64,000 bases of DNA from Corynebacterium atrinae (GCF_030408455.1 NZ_CP046977.1:1612001-1676000), one strand, 5' to 3'. Numbered from the stretch's first letter, positions 50,223 to 59,750 are shown. The notes: generated by a model from the sequence alone, not told the origin. Numbers and translations are program-made.

Positions 50223-51095
50223 CTAGTTCTCGGTAGCGGTTGCTTCCTCAGCAACAGCGGCTTCCGCAGCCTCAACGGCCTCGACTGCTTCCACAGCCTC
50301 CGCGACCTCAGCGGCCTCGGTTGCTTCTGCAGCCTTCTCGGCGTCAGCAGCGGCCTTTGCCTCGGTATCGCCAGCGGCTTCCTTGGAAGCGGCGAGGGCG
50401 CGCTCTTCGCGAGCCTTCTTGCCCTCTTCCACGGCGGTGGAGATGACGCGGGACAGCAGAGCGGTGGAGCGAATGGCGTCGTCGTTGCCCGGGACCGGCC
50501 AGTCGACAACATCCGGGTCACAGTTGGTGTCCAGGATCGCGACGACCGGAATGCCCAGCTTGTGAGCCTCGTTGATCGCGATGTGCTCCTTGTTGGTGTC
50601 AATAACCCACAGAGCGGAAGGAATCTTGTTCATCTCGGCGATGCCGCCGAGGACGCGCTCGAGCTTGGTGCGCTCGCGGGTCAGCATGAGGATCTCCTTC
50701 TTGGTACGGCCGTCGTAGCCGTTCTCCGCGGCCTCCATGGCCTGGAGTTCCTTCATGCGGTGCAGACGCTTAGAGACGGTCTGGAAGTTGGTGAGCATGC
50801 CGCCGAGCCAACGGTGGTTGACGTAAGGCATGCCGACGCGCTCGGCCTCGGTCTGGACAGCTTCCTGGGCCTGCTTCTTGGTGCCAACGAAGAGGACGGT
50901 GCCGCCGTGGGCAACGGTCTCCTTGACAAATTCAAAGGCCTGATCGATGTAGGTCAGGGTCTGCTGCAGGTCGATGATGTAGATGCCGTTGCGGTCGGTG
51001 AAGATGAAGCGACGCATCTTCGGGTTCCAACGACGGGTCTGGTGGCCAAAGTGCACACCAGCATCGAGAAGTTCGCGCATGGTTACGACTGCCAT
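50223..51095 (-). CDS. rpsB: 30S ribosomal protein S2
   Basis: Ribosomal protein of 290 aa. The N-terminus [20 protein letters not shown] is diagnostic, and [14 protein letters not shown] is the usual mid motif. The C-terminal 50 residues are a low-complexity Ala/Glu tail (repeats of EAAEA type), longer than in E. coli but common in actinobacteria. First gene of the rpsB-tsf pair; the long 300-nt upstream region must hold its promoter. Confidence 0.97.
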   Translation of the reverse strand: MAVVTMRELLDAGVHFGHQTRRWNPKMRRFIFTDRNGIYIIDLQQTLTYIDQAFEFVKETVAHGGTVLFVGTKKQAQEAVQTEAERVGMPYVNHRWLGGMLTNFQTVSKRLHRMKELQAMEAAENGYDGRTKKEILMLTRERTKLERVLGGIAEMNKIPSALWVIDTNKEHIAINEAHKLGIPVVAILDTNCDPDVVDWPVPGNDDAIRSTALLSRVISTAVEEGKKAREERALAASKEAAGDTEAKAAADAEKAAEATEAAEVAEAVEAVEAVEAAEAAVAEEATATEN

Positions 51096-51396
51096 GTCAC
51101 GCTCACTTTCATATAGAGTTTCGGTTTTCTTGTCCTTGTGTGCAGGTTTTAATCCTGCACCCTAGCGACGGGACCACACCGACACCCGGTGAACCGGGAC
51201 CAAGTCTGCGTGGGCTTGTTCCGCCGCGCGTAGTCAGCGTGAAGACACACTGCTGTCGCACATCCTAACCTCCGGCCAGGCTGTTGCCAAACCATCCGCC
51301 GTTGTTTTCCACAGGCCAGTCACTCCAGTCCCACCATCCACAGGTTCCCGCTTATCGACGCCCGCCCCGCTCCCCCTCCGCCCTATCGTGCGGGGT
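51096..51396. other. Divergent promoter region of rpsB and M23-like gene
   Basis: About 300 nt with no supported gene. It holds the leader of rpsB, where ribosomal protein S2 transcripts often fold, and the promoter of the peptidase-like gene. The AT-rich patch near 51110-51135 could hold a promoter element, but I see no certain -10/-35 pair. Confidence 0.4.
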
Positions 51397-51885
51397 ATGC
51401 GGACCTTCATCATCACCGTGCCTACCGTCCTGGTTGCCTTCCTGGTCGCCGCTCCGGCTTTCGCCTACGTCGACCCCAGCACCGGAGCCTCCACTGCCAG
51501 CGGCGTCATCCGGGCTTTTGATAAGCCCGCCCAGAACTGGCTGCCCGGCCACCGAGGCGTTGATCTCCGCCTCTCGGTGGGCTCCGACGTGCTGGCCAGC
51601 GGTTCCGGCGTCGTCGCCTTCGCAGGAACGGTGGCGGGCACCCCAACCGTGTCCATCGACCATCCGGATGGGGTGCGCACCACCTATCAACCAGTGCACC
51701 CCCTCATCTCCGCCGGCGACTTGGTGAAAGAAGGCTCGGTCATCGGAAGGTTAGCCCACCCCACCACCCAGTGGCCGGGCTTGCAATGGGGCGCCAAGCG
51801 CGGCGAGGACTACCTCAATCCCCTATCGCTTCTCGACGCCACGACGATCCGCCTGAAGCCTTCTCCCGCCGGCGTTGCACTTTGA
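51397..51885 (+). CDS. Secreted M23/LytM-like protein lacking the second histidine motif
   Basis: Exported protein of 162 aa. A signal peptide (MRTFIITVPTVLVAFLVAA, cleavage near AFA) precedes a LytM fold: HRGVDL supplies the HxxxD ligand pair, and VLASGSGVVAFAG is the typical beta stretch. At the position of the second zinc motif (LHWG in relatives) this protein has GLQWG, so the catalytic His is replaced by Gln. It is probably not an active endopeptidase and may bind or regulate cell-wall enzymes. The last 71 nt overlap the convergent LssY_C gene. Confidence 0.78.
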   Translation: MRTFIITVPTVLVAFLVAAPAFAYVDPSTGASTASGVIRAFDKPAQNWLPGHRGVDLRLSVGSDVLASGSGVVAFAGTVAGTPTVSIDHPDGVRTTYQPVHPLISAGDLVKEGSVIGRLAHPTTQWPGLQWGAKRGEDYLNPLSLLDATTIRLKPSPAGVAL

Positions 51886-53182
51886 TGGCCCTCACCCAGT
51901 CGGAGGCCGCCCGGTCCGACAGTGCCACCAGCGCCACAATCCAGGTGGCGATATTAAGAATCCCCAGGGCGCCCTCCGAGATAATGCTGTTCATCGGGGT
52001 GAGCATCGTCGCAACTCCATTGGATGCCAACACAGCCAACATGCCGTAGCGCGCCCAAGAGTGCCCACGTAGAAAGAAGACCATCAACGGCACGTACACG
52101 ACAAGGGACACCATTGCCGCCAAACTCGCAGTGAGGAGGCGGAAATCCAAGTCGGCGGTCTCAGGAATGTCGGGTACCCCATGATGGATCACCTGGGCCA
52201 GCTGTAAGAACACTCCCGTGATGATGGCAGCCACAGCGAGGATGAAGATGGCCGGGCGCGGCGGGGCGTCACTACTCTCTGTGTCATTCCTCGTTGCTGC
52301 CACCCACGGCTGATCGCTCGTGCCTTGGACACGAGTGACATCGATAACGGGCAGATCTCCGTCGGTATCGATGAGGTCGCCGCCACCGTTTCGGTGGTGG
52401 TAGCCCGTGGAAAAATCCTTAATCACCTCGACGTCCACGTCCGAATCAGCGTGACGGAGCGTCTCGACGATGTAATCCCGTTCCGCGTCCGTATCCGCGT
52501 CAATCTTGTGAGTTACCTGCCACGTAAACAACGACAGCCCCACCGCCCGGTCATAGGTACCAGCCGCCAACCAATCCACTTGGTGCCCGCCCGGCAGAAA
52601 CCAGCCTTCGGGGCAACGCCACAGCCGAACATGATGTCGCTTCGAGGGACTATCTGCCACCTCCTGTTGGAACGCCACATCCTGGGCCCGGCCGAAGAGA
52701 TTCAGCGAACTGACCGGCGCCTCCGGATAGGACCGCCCAGTGAGTGAGCTAGTGATGATCCTGCGGGAGGACTGAAAAGTGATGGGGTCCGCGACCGCCC
52801 ACCCAGCCTTCTCAAAAGCCGCCGCGACCTGTTCACCCGTTCCACGGAGCGCGAGATTCACCGGATCGCCGAGCAACCCATCGGGGGTGCGCACTCGGCC
52901 GATAAAATAGTCCGGCACATAAAGCTCAGTGAGCACGCGGTGCAGTCGCGGCAGCGCCAAATAAGCGGCAACTACCCAGAACCCAACGAGATACAGCAGA
53001 TGCCACCAGTTGAGGTTCAGTCCCGAGCGGATGAGCAGCACCGCAAACCACGCGGAAAACACTGCTCCAAAAACGAAAAACACCCAATCGACGACCGCCG
53101 CGACCGAGAAAGGCTTGGACCGGTGCGCGTGCACTTTCTCCTGCCGAGGCGCGTAGCTCGGAGCGGGTTGATTCTGCGGCAT
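51815..53182 (-). CDS. LssY_C domain membrane protein
   Basis: Membrane protein of 455 aa. Two hydrophobic helices lie at about 25-75, a soluble LssY_C-type domain covers about 100-260 (TGEQVAAAFEKAGWAVADP, then WLAAGTYDRAVGLSLF and THKIDADTDAERDYIV), and four helices follow from about 310 to 430. LssY_C occurs in many membrane proteins but has no proven activity. Start is placed at MPQNQPAPSYAP (53182). The 3' overlap with the M23-like gene is real in both frames. Confidence 0.75.
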   Translation of the reverse strand: MPQNQPAPSYAPRQEKVHAHRSKPFSVAAVVDWVFFVFGAVFSAWFAVLLIRSGLNLNWWHLLYLVGFWVVAAYLALPRLHRVLTELYVPDYFIGRVRTPDGLLGDPVNLALRGTGEQVAAAFEKAGWAVADPITFQSSRRIITSSLTGRSYPEAPVSSLNLFGRAQDVAFQQEVADSPSKRHHVRLWRCPEGWFLPGGHQVDWLAAGTYDRAVGLSLFTWQVTHKIDADTDAERDYIVETLRHADSDVDVEVIKDFSTGYHHRNGGGDLIDTDGDLPVIDVTRVQGTSDQPWVAATRNDTESSDAPPRPAIFILAVAAIITGVFLQLAQVIHHGVPDIPETADLDFRLLTASLAAMVSLVVYVPLMVFFLRGHSWARYGMLAVLASNGVATMLTPMNSIISEGALGILNIATWIVALVALSDRAASDWVRAIKVQRRREKASGGSSWRREAIGD

Positions 53183-53199
53183 AAACGCCAGAATAGCGT

Positions 53200-54075
53200 T
53201 CAGGCCCGCGGGTGAGCGCGTGCAAACACTTCCTTGAGCCGCTCGGCGGACACGTGGGTATAGATCTGCGTGGTTTGCAGCGACGAATGCCCCAGCAGCT
53301 CCTGCACCACCCGCAAGTCCGCCCCACCCTCCAAGAGGTGGGTCGCGGCCGTGTGCCGCAGTTCGTGCGGCGTGACATGCTGCCCGCTGACCTGACCAGC
53401 TTTCTCCACGACGCGGCGCACCTGTCGCGGATCGATCCGATTCCCCCGCACGCCCACAAACAATGCTGGCGTGTCCTTAGCCATGCCGGGGCGAGCTAGT
53501 TCGAGCCACATCGATACCGCATTCGCGGCGGCCTCCCCAAAGGGAACGATCCGCTCCTTATTTCCCTTGCCGGTCACCCGAGCAGTCCGCCGGGACAAGT
53601 TCAAATCCTGGACGTCGAGCCCCGTCAGCTCGGACACGCGCATCCCCGTGGCGTACAGCAGTTCCAGCATCGCACTATCCCGACAAAACTCCGGCTCGTT
53701 GGCGGAAGCGGCGTTGCCGACGAACTCCCCCGCCTGCTTCGTTCCCAAAACCTCAGGCAAATGACGACCGACTTTGGGGCTGACCAAGCGGGCAGCAACA
53801 TCCTCGGCGAGATAACCTTGGCGCCGCGCCCAGGTAGAGAACGCCCTAGCCGATGCTGTCCTCCGTGCCAACGTCGCCCGCGACTTCCCCTCCGACGCAG
53901 CCTGACCGAGCCACGCGCGCAGCGAGTTCAGGTCGAGTTCGCCGAAAGTCGGCGCCGCCAGCGCAAGATCGAGCAGATCAGAACGATACCCCCGCACCGT
54001 CGCCTCCGAGCGGCCCTGGACCAGCCGCATATGCTCGGCGAAGTCCTCGATGGCCTCCTCGATCTGCGTGCTCAT
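53200..54075 (-). CDS. xerC: Tyrosine recombinase XerC
   Basis: Site-specific recombinase of 291 aa that with XerD resolves chromosome dimers at dif. Catalytic residues are all present: Arg146 in GMRVSEL, Lys170 in TGKGNKERIVPFG, His237 and Arg240 in HELRHTAATH, His263 in LGHSS, and Tyr272 in QIYTHVS. The N-terminal SAM-like core-binding domain covers 1-100. Runs just after dprA, the usual actinobacterial setting of xerC. It is a housekeeping recombinase, not a mobile-element integrase. Confidence 0.93.
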   Translation of the reverse strand: MSTQIEEAIEDFAEHMRLVQGRSEATVRGYRSDLLDLALAAPTFGELDLNSLRAWLGQAASEGKSRATLARRTASARAFSTWARRQGYLAEDVAARLVSPKVGRHLPEVLGTKQAGEFVGNAASANEPEFCRDSAMLELLYATGMRVSELTGLDVQDLNLSRRTARVTGKGNKERIVPFGEAAANAVSMWLELARPGMAKDTPALFVGVRGNRIDPRQVRRVVEKAGQVSGQHVTPHELRHTAATHLLEGGADLRVVQELLGHSSLQTTQIYTHVSAERLKEVFARAHPRA

Positions 54076-54085
54076 GGGTCAGATG

Positions 54086-55264
54086 CTACCCGCTCCCCCG
54101 ACCTCCCTGATTGGTCTGCCGACGCCACACCGATCCCTCTCTCCGCACCATGCCGCGGCTTTCCAACTCCATCAGCACGTGCATCGTCAATGGGATGGTC
54201 ATTCCAGCTGACCGGGCAACGTCGCGGGTACCTGATCCCTCCGGAGGGCAGGCGTCGAAGACACGGAGTTCGTTGCGGCTCAGCGACTGCGCTGGAGTTG
54301 CGGCGAAAGCCAACTCGTATTGCTCCTCCACGTCGAGGGCACCCACTGCACCGAGGAGCGCACGAATATCGTCCGCACCAGTGACCAGTTCTGCTCTGCC
54401 CCGTTTGATCCGCTCGTGGCACCCCAAGGACCCCACCCCGGTAATCGGGCCAGGAACAGCCATGGGAATCCGGCCCAAGCCTTCCGCCCAGCTGAGGGTA
54501 TTCAGAGCACCGGATCGCCAGGCGGCCTCCACGATGACCGTCCCTTGGGTGAGCGCCGCAACGAGCCGATTGCGGGTGAGGAAGCGGTGGCGTTGAGGCG
54601 GCGTTCCCGAGGGATACTCACTGATCAGACAGCCACGTTCGGCAATCCGATCAAACAGCGCTGCATTGCGGGCGGGGTATGACTGGTCGAGGCCGCAGGC
54701 GGCGACGGCAATCGTTATTCCTCCGAAGTCAAGCGCGGCTTCGTGCGCTACGGTGTCTATCCCTAGCGCCCCGCCAGAGACAACCGTCCATTGGTGGGCG
54801 GCAAGCCCGCTGACGAGCCGCTTCGTGGCTTCCATTCCGTAGCGGGTGAGTGCGCGCGTGCCCACAATGGCGACTGATTGCGCAACAGCTACCTTCACGT
54901 TTTCACCCCGCACCCACAAAGCGTGCGGTGCTACGGCATCCGCTTGGTAGCTGCGGAGGTGGTCACTGCGCCCCGTGGCGGCGAAGCCAAAAGCTTGGTC
55001 CAGTTCTGCGGCAGGCCACTCGAGGCTTTCGGGGCTGATCAGCCGAGCGCCGATCGTTGCCGCCTGCGCCAAATCTTCTGATGCCCGGTCCCAGGCGTAG
55101 CGCGACTCGGTTTGGGAATGTAGGTCTCCCAGCCAACTGGCGCGCGTCCGTACTCCGTGGGCAATCTCGTCGGCATCACGCCCGGCGTTCAGGAGTGCTT
55201 GCAGTGGTCGGCTGGGGCCTTCCACCACTCGGCTGAGGTAGGCCCATGACTCCAGGGAGCTCAT
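54086..55264 (-). CDS. dprA: DNA processing protein DprA
   Basis: Rossmann-fold ssDNA-binding protein (392 aa) that loads RecA during natural transformation. The signature region is VAIVGTRALTRYGMEATKRL and VVSGGALGIDTVAHEAAL, with a C-terminal winged-helix segment. The ATG overlaps the end of the chelatase gene by 4 nt, so the two are coupled. The gene is intact, but no other competence genes are in this window. Confidence 0.92.
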   Translation of the reverse strand: MSSLESWAYLSRVVEGPSRPLQALLNAGRDADEIAHGVRTRASWLGDLHSQTESRYAWDRASEDLAQAATIGARLISPESLEWPAAELDQAFGFAATGRSDHLRSYQADAVAPHALWVRGENVKVAVAQSVAIVGTRALTRYGMEATKRLVSGLAAHQWTVVSGGALGIDTVAHEAALDFGGITIAVAACGLDQSYPARNAALFDRIAERGCLISEYPSGTPPQRHRFLTRNRLVAALTQGTVIVEAAWRSGALNTLSWAEGLGRIPMAVPGPITGVGSLGCHERIKRGRAELVTGADDIRALLGAVGALDVEEQYELAFAATPAQSLSRNELRVFDACPPEGSGTRDVARSAGMTIPLTMHVLMELESRGMVRREGSVWRRQTNQGGRGSG

Positions 55265-56760
55265 ATCCGCCCACCTCTCAGCGTCACGGCGAGGCCGAGG
55301 TGTTCCAGCGTCGGTTGATCTTCTCCCGCGAGGTCAGCGAGCGTCCAACTGAGCTTCAGGGAGCGATCGACGCCACGCTGACTGATTTTGCCCTGTGCCA
55401 GCAGTCCGCCAAGGTAGGCCATCGCATCCTCTGTGGCGGGATGGTGTCGGCGGAGCACGTGGGGATCGACGTGGGCATTGACGCTGGCGGCCAGCCCGTG
55501 ACCCGTCCACCGTTGTTCGGCTTTGGCTCTGGCGGCCGCCACACGATCCGCGATGGTGGCAGAGCTCTCGCCGAGGGAGGTGGATAACACTGCGCCAGAA
55601 GCTGTCAGATTGATGACCATGTCGAGACGGTCGCGCAGCGGGCCGGAGAGATTGTTGAGGTAGGTGGCCCGCTGGCGGGAAGTGCAGGTGCACCGAGCTG
55701 GGTCATCCGCGGCGCAGCGGCACGGATTGGCGGCCAGCACTAACTGAAACTGAGCGGGAAAAGTCACCTCCCGTCGGGAGCGAACGAGGCGAATTTCTCC
55801 GTCCTCGAGTGGAGTTCGCAGGCTGTCGAGGATGGCCGCAGGGATCTCGGAGACCTCGTCAAGGAAGAGCACTCCGTGATGGGCGAGACTGACGGCTCCG
55901 GGGTGGGCGCGTCCGGAGCCACCACCGAGGAGGGCGGCCCTTGATACTGAATGGTGTGGGGCGATGAACGGCGCACGGGTGACCACACCGGATTCTCCGA
56001 CGACGGAGTGCACGACTGTTGCCTCGAGACAGCTTTGGGGTGTCAAGGGCGGCATGATGCCCGGCAGGCGTGCAGCGATCATTGACTTTCCCGAGCCAGG
56101 TGGTCCGATCATGATGAGATGGTGTCCCCCGGCGGCTGCGACTTCGGCTGCAAGCTTGGCTTCGGACTGCCCGGCGATGTCGGAAAAGTCGGCGGCGGGA
56201 GGTGGTGCAGATTGGGTTGGCTGGCCACTGACTTCGAAGAGCAATGTCTCCCCCAGTGCCCAGTCCCACGCCTGTTGAAGGGATGAGACCGGCAAGACAC
56301 GTAAGCCAGGAACGAGTATGGCTTGTTCCTGGCTAGCAGCAGGAATGAGCGCATACACGCAGCCGTGGGCCGCGGCGGCGAGCAGCGATGGCAGCACTCC
56401 CGGGACTTCCCGCACCGAGCCATCCAGTCCCAGCTCGCCGAGGACGAGCGTGCGATCGAGCTTCGCCGCCGCCCTCGGTTCCCGTGCGGCAAGGACTGCC
56501 AATGCGGTGGGTAGGTCGAAGTGGGAGCCGGCTTTGCGTAATGATGCCGGTGACATCGACACCACAACCTTCGTTTTCGGCCAGGCCAGCTGGGAGTTGG
56601 CGAACGCGGTGCGGATTCGATCTCGGGATTCACTCACCGCAGCGTCGCCGAGGCCTACCACGTGAATACCGGGAAGTCCGGGGCCGATGTTTGCCTCGAC
56701 TGTGACGATGCGCGCGTCGACCCCCTCGAGGGCGGCGGTGAAGCTCCTACCAAGCGCCAT
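55261..56760 (-). CDS. YifB/ComM family Mg-chelatase-like AAA+ ATPase
   Basis: Protein of 499 aa. A Lon-like N-terminal domain precedes an AAA+ module with Walker A IGPPGSGKSMIAARLPG near 209 and Walker B GVLFLDEVSEI near 294, and the C-terminal Mg_chelatase region ends in the family's RGVDRSLKLSWTLADLAG. In naturally competent bacteria the ComM homologue promotes branch migration during transformation. The start ATG at 56760 overlaps the yraN frame by 14 nt. The N-terminal five codons of the longer frame are not used. Confidence 0.92.
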   Translation of the reverse strand: MALGRSFTAALEGVDARIVTVEANIGPGLPGIHVVGLGDAAVSESRDRIRTAFANSQLAWPKTKVVVSMSPASLRKAGSHFDLPTALAVLAAREPRAAAKLDRTLVLGELGLDGSVREVPGVLPSLLAAAAHGCVYALIPAASQEQAILVPGLRVLPVSSLQQAWDWALGETLLFEVSGQPTQSAPPPAADFSDIAGQSEAKLAAEVAAAGGHHLIMIGPPGSGKSMIAARLPGIMPPLTPQSCLEATVVHSVVGESGVVTRAPFIAPHHSVSRAALLGGGSGRAHPGAVSLAHHGVLFLDEVSEIPAAILDSLRTPLEDGEIRLVRSRREVTFPAQFQLVLAANPCRCAADDPARCTCTSRQRATYLNNLSGPLRDRLDMVINLTASGAVLSTSLGESSATIADRVAAARAKAEQRWTGHGLAASVNAHVDPHVLRRHHPATEDAMAYLGGLLAQGKISQRGVDRSLKLSWTLADLAGEDQPTLEHLGLAVTLRGGRI

Positions 56761-57112
56761 GTTCGACTCCCTCATAGAGCTCGACGTCGAATCCCGTGCC
56801 CGAGGTGGTGAGGGCGACCACGTCGAAACGCACGGAATAGTAAGGACGGCCCTCTAGCCACAGCGCGGCGGCTCGACGCATGCGCGCCAACTTGCGTCCG
56901 GTGACCGCTTCGGCACCGCCATATCCCCGTCCCGACCGGGTCTTAACTTCAACGAACACGATTGTCCCGTCCGGTTCGCGGACGATGATGTCGAGTTCAC
57001 CGACGGGGTAACGGACATTACATTCGACAACCGTCGCGCCGCGGCGTTGATAGAGGTGAGCCGCGAATGTCTCACCCCGTTGAGCGAGCCGAGTACGTAC
57101 TTGAGTGCTCAT
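56747..57112 (-). CDS. YraN family protein (UPF0102, endonuclease fold)
   Basis: Small protein of 121 aa with a restriction-endonuclease-like core: GETFAAHLYQRRGATVVECN, then GELDIIVREPDGTIVFVEVK with Asp and ExK positions in place. The frame stays open 72 codons upstream; the ATG at 57112 (MSTQVRTRLAQRG) is the family start. Founding gene of the yraN-yifB-dprA-xerC run; the function is not known, though a role in DNA processing is suggested by context. Confidence 0.88.
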   Translation of the reverse strand: MSTQVRTRLAQRGETFAAHLYQRRGATVVECNVRYPVGELDIIVREPDGTIVFVEVKTRSGRGYGGAEAVTGRKLARMRRAAALWLEGRPYYSVRFDVVALTTSGTGFDVELYEGVEHGAW

Positions 57113-57509
57113 GATTTTCCCCCTGGCAATTGGTGTTGTGGCAATTCCCACCTTCCCCTGGTAACTCACGCCCAAGCAATGGGTCACCCACCGCAGCGCC
57201 AGAATCTGTGGATAGCTGGGAGTTATCCACAGCGCCAGGAACCTGGTGCTTGACAGACACTCCCCGCTCGTGATTCGTCGGACGCAGCAAAGAATTCCCA
57301 GCCTCGTTCGAAAGTTACGCTGCTGCAATTTCGAACAAAGACAAACTCATGTCGGGCCTACTTATTAGTTTGAGTTTTGTAGCGAGCCAGAAGAAGCGAT
57401 TGCCACGCTACGAAACTGTCCACCCATCAACGGATAACTCAGCAAGAGTTCCGTTCCTTCTTTCAATCATTCGTGATTGAAACTTCTCACTAAATAAGGA
57501 GAGACCCAC
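57113..57509. other. Divergent intergenic region before the Ltp lipoprotein gene
   Basis: About 400 nt. The part nearest the lipoprotein (57320-57500) is markedly AT-rich, with TTTCGAACAAAGACAAACTC and a later TATTAGTTTGAGTTTTGTAG, a plausible promoter zone for the strongly Shine-Dalgarno-equipped gene (AAGGAGAG before 57510). Nothing in it looks like a gene. Confidence 0.45.
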
Positions 57510-58052
57510 ATGTTTAACTCACAGACTCCCGCAACACAGCCCCGTTCCAAGCGTGGCAAACTCGTCGGAATCGGAGCCGCCAGCGTGCTGGTTGTTGCGA
57601 TCGCCACCGCGTGTGTCGATGGCTCCGGCACCAGCCCCGTCCCGACCAGCAGCGTCGCGGCCGTGTCGCAGGCTGCCACACCCGAGGCTGCCGCGCCCGA
57701 GGCCGCCACACCAGCGGCCCCCGAAGTGGCGGCCCCCGTTCAAGAACAGGCCGTGCCCAAGGAGTACAAGTCGGCGCTGCGCCAGGCGAAGACCTACTCC
57801 GACATGATGCACATGTCTAAGGCTGGGCTCTACGAGCAGCTGACCTCTGAGTACGGCGGACAGTTCACGGCGGAGGCCGCGCAGTATGCGATCGACAATG
57901 TCGAAGCGGATTGGAACGCCAATGCGCTGGAGAAGGCGAAGGCCTACGAAGAAATGGCCCTCTCCCCCAGCGCGATCTACGACCAGTTGACGAGCGCGTA
58001 TGGCGAGCAGTTCACTCCTGAGGAGGCGCAATATGCCGTTGATAATTTGTAA
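57510..58052 (+). CDS. Ltp-type lipoprotein with two tandem repeats
   Basis: Secreted protein of 180 aa. The signal peptide ends ATAC, so Cys35 is the lipid anchor. A Pro/Ala-rich linker (about 45-80) leads to two repeats of about 45 residues: ALRQAKTYSDMMHMSKAGLY...FTAEAAQYAIDNV, then ALEKAKAYEEMALSPSAIY...FTPEEAQYAVDNL. This is the host-surface Ltp repeat, known from superinfection exclusion by lactococcal and streptococcal prophages and from many actinobacterial surface proteins. The gene ends at the second repeat with no further domain. Confidence 0.85.
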   Translation: MFNSQTPATQPRSKRGKLVGIGAASVLVVAIATACVDGSGTSPVPTSSVAAVSQAATPEAAAPEAATPAAPEVAAPVQEQAVPKEYKSALRQAKTYSDMMHMSKAGLYEQLTSEYGGQFTAEAAQYAIDNVEADWNANALEKAKAYEEMALSPSAIYDQLTSAYGEQFTPEEAQYAVDNL

Positions 58053-58062
58053 GTAGCACAAA

Positions 58063-58091
58063 TCCCCCTGACCAAAATAAGGAAAGGGGGA
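58063..58091. terminator. Weak bidirectional hairpin between convergent genes
   Basis: TCCCCCT at 58063-58069 pairs with AGGGGGA at 58085-58091 around a 15-nt loop, 10 nt past the lipoprotein stop and between two convergent genes. There is no proper U-tract. Confidence 0.35.
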
Positions 58092-58108
58092 CTTGCCGTT
58101 TCAAACGT

Positions 58109-58414
58109 CTAATCCGGCATGATGAGATCGGGCTTATCCAGCTCTTCGATGTTGACGTCCTTGTAGGTGATCACCCGGACGTAGCGGACAAAGCGGGCAG
58201 CGCGGTACATGTCCCATACCCAGGCGTCGGACATCCGGACCTCGTAGTAGACATCCGTACCGTCGTTGTGCGGAATGAGCTCCACGGCGTTGGCGAGGTA
58301 GAAGCGTCGTTCGGTTTCTACGACGTAGGAGAACTGGCTGACCACGTCCCGATACTCACGGTAGAGGGAGAGTTCCACCTCTGCCTCGTAGTTGTCGAGT
58401 TCCTCAGCGCTCAC
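58109..58414 (-). CDS. DUF2469 protein
   Basis: Acidic cytoplasmic protein of 101 aa, conserved across actinobacteria next to rnhB. Core: EVELSLYREYRDVVSQFSYVV and ETERRFYLANAVEL. I use the GTG at 58414 because AGGAGG sits 7 nt before it and family members begin at the same place; the upstream ATG at 58441 would overlap rnhB. Function unknown; the sequence gives no active-site clue. Confidence 0.86.
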   Translation of the reverse strand: MSAEELDNYEAEVELSLYREYRDVVSQFSYVVETERRFYLANAVELIPHNDGTDVYYEVRMSDAWVWDMYRAARFVRYVRVITYKDVNIEELDKPDLIMPD

Positions 58415-58416
58415 AG

Positions 58417-59037
58417 TTAATCCTCCTGCATGTTCAGCCATTCGCGGTGGGCTGCCGCAACGTTGGCATAAGTGTATCGGTGCTGGGGCGTGGCCCCGTG
58501 CTGACGCACCGCAGCCATATGCACCTTCGTGGAGTAGCCCTTGTGCCCGGCCAAACCGTATTCAGGGAACTGGGCATCCATCTCCACCATGAGGCGATCC
58601 CTGGTGACCTTGGCCAGCACACTCGCCGCGGAAATGCAGCGGGCGGCCACGTCACCGCCGATGATGGGCAGGTGGGGTGAGGTGAGCCCCGGAATGTACC
58701 AGGCGTCAGTGAGGACGTAGCCGGGGTGGGTGTCCAGCCGGGCGATGGCCCGGCGCATGCCGGAGATGTTTGCATGTTGGATGCCGCGGGCGTCGATAAG
58801 CGGGGCATCAATGCTGACGACGGACCAGGACACTGCGATGGACGTGATGATGGGAAAGAGTCTCTCGCGGGCGCGCGGGGTGAGCTTTTTCGAGTCGGTG
58901 AGGGTAGCTAGCTCGGGGAGTTCTCCCTCGGGCAGGATGCAGGCGGCGATGGTGATGGGACCGCAGCAGGCACCACGACCAGCCTCGTCGACGCCCGCGA
59001 CGGGACCGAGGCCGTGCTGGGTGAGCAGGGACTCCAC
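58417..59037 (-). CDS. rnhB: Ribonuclease HII
   Basis: Enzyme of 206 aa that cuts RNA in RNA-DNA hybrids and single ribonucleotides in DNA. Motifs are [16 protein letters not shown] (Asp and Glu of the active site) and the later TDAWYIPG. The stop lies 3 nt before the DUF2469 start and the start overlaps the lepB stop by 1 nt, so the three genes share a transcript. Confidence 0.93.
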   Translation of the reverse strand: MESLLTQHGLGPVAGVDEAGRGACCGPITIAACILPEGELPELATLTDSKKLTPRARERLFPIITSIAVSWSVVSIDAPLIDARGIQHANISGMRRAIARLDTHPGYVLTDAWYIPGLTSPHLPIIGGDVAARCISAASVLAKVTRDRLMVEMDAQFPEYGLAGHKGYSTKVHMAAVRQHGATPQHRYTYANVAAAHREWLNMQED

Positions 59038-59750
59038 TACTGGATGTCCAGGTCCTTCACCGTGCCGATGCGGTTGAACGGGAAGATGATGACCTGGACT
59101 TTGCCGCGAATGTTCTCCGCAGGAATGGTGCCCTGGTATTGGTCGCCGACGTGCGCGCGGGAGTCGAGGGAGTTGGTGCGGTTATCGCCCATCATGAAGT
59201 AGTTGCCGTCGGGCACTTGGATGGGACCAAAGTAATCCCCGCCGCAGGCCTCCGAACCGGTCGCGGGATTGATCGGGTAAGTCGGCGGCTTCATGGTGTA
59301 GGACTGATCGATCGGGCTGCCATCGACCATGACCGCCGGGTCGCCCGCCTGGCAGGACACCGTCTGCCCACCGGTGGCCACGATGCGCTTGACCAGGTCA
59401 TTCTCATCCGGGGCGACGAGGCCGACGTAGGAACCGAGGTTTTGCAACGTGCGCACGACATCGTTGGTCGACCGCTGTGAGATGAAGCCGCTTTTCCACG
59501 AGTCGGTGCCCTTGAACACGACGACATCGCCCGGCTCCGGATCGCTAAACTGGTAGCTGACCTTGTCCACGAAAATACGGTCGCCGGTACAGCCCTCGCA
59601 GCCATGCAGCGTCGGCTCCATGGACTGCGAGGGGATCATGTACACCCGTCCGACGAACGTCTGGATGAGGAAGATAGCCAGCAACGTCACCAGGATGACC
59701 ACTGGAATCTCGATGTACCAGGGTGCTTGCTTCTTCTCAGATCTACTCAC
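59037..59750 (-). CDS. lepB: Signal peptidase I
   Basis: Membrane-anchored serine protease (237 aa) that removes signal peptides from exported proteins. One N-terminal transmembrane helix ([19 protein letters not shown]), then the catalytic Ser in [11 protein letters not shown] and the general-base Lys in [14 protein letters not shown]. The conserved [13 protein letters not shown] box completes the fold. It is followed by rnhB; in the actinobacterial core this order (rplS-lepB-rnhB) is common, but here other genes separate rplS from lepB. Confidence 0.94.
   Translation of the reverse strand: MSRSEKKQAPWYIEIPVVILVTLLAIFLIQTFVGRVYMIPSQSMEPTLHGCEGCTGDRIFVDKVSYQFSDPEPGDVVVFKGTDSWKSGFISQRSTNDVVRTLQNLGSYVGLVAPDENDLVKRIVATGGQTVSCQAGDPAVMVDGSPIDQSYTMKPPTYPINPATGSEACGGDYFGPIQVPDGNYFMMGDNRTNSLDSRAHVGDQYQGTIPAENIRGKVQVIIFPFNRIGTVKDLDIQ

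Noticed and set aside
53200-54075. Phage integrase reading of the tyrosine recombinase
   Set aside because: Length, complete Xer residues and the dprA-xerC context identify XerC; no attachment site or phage genes nearby.
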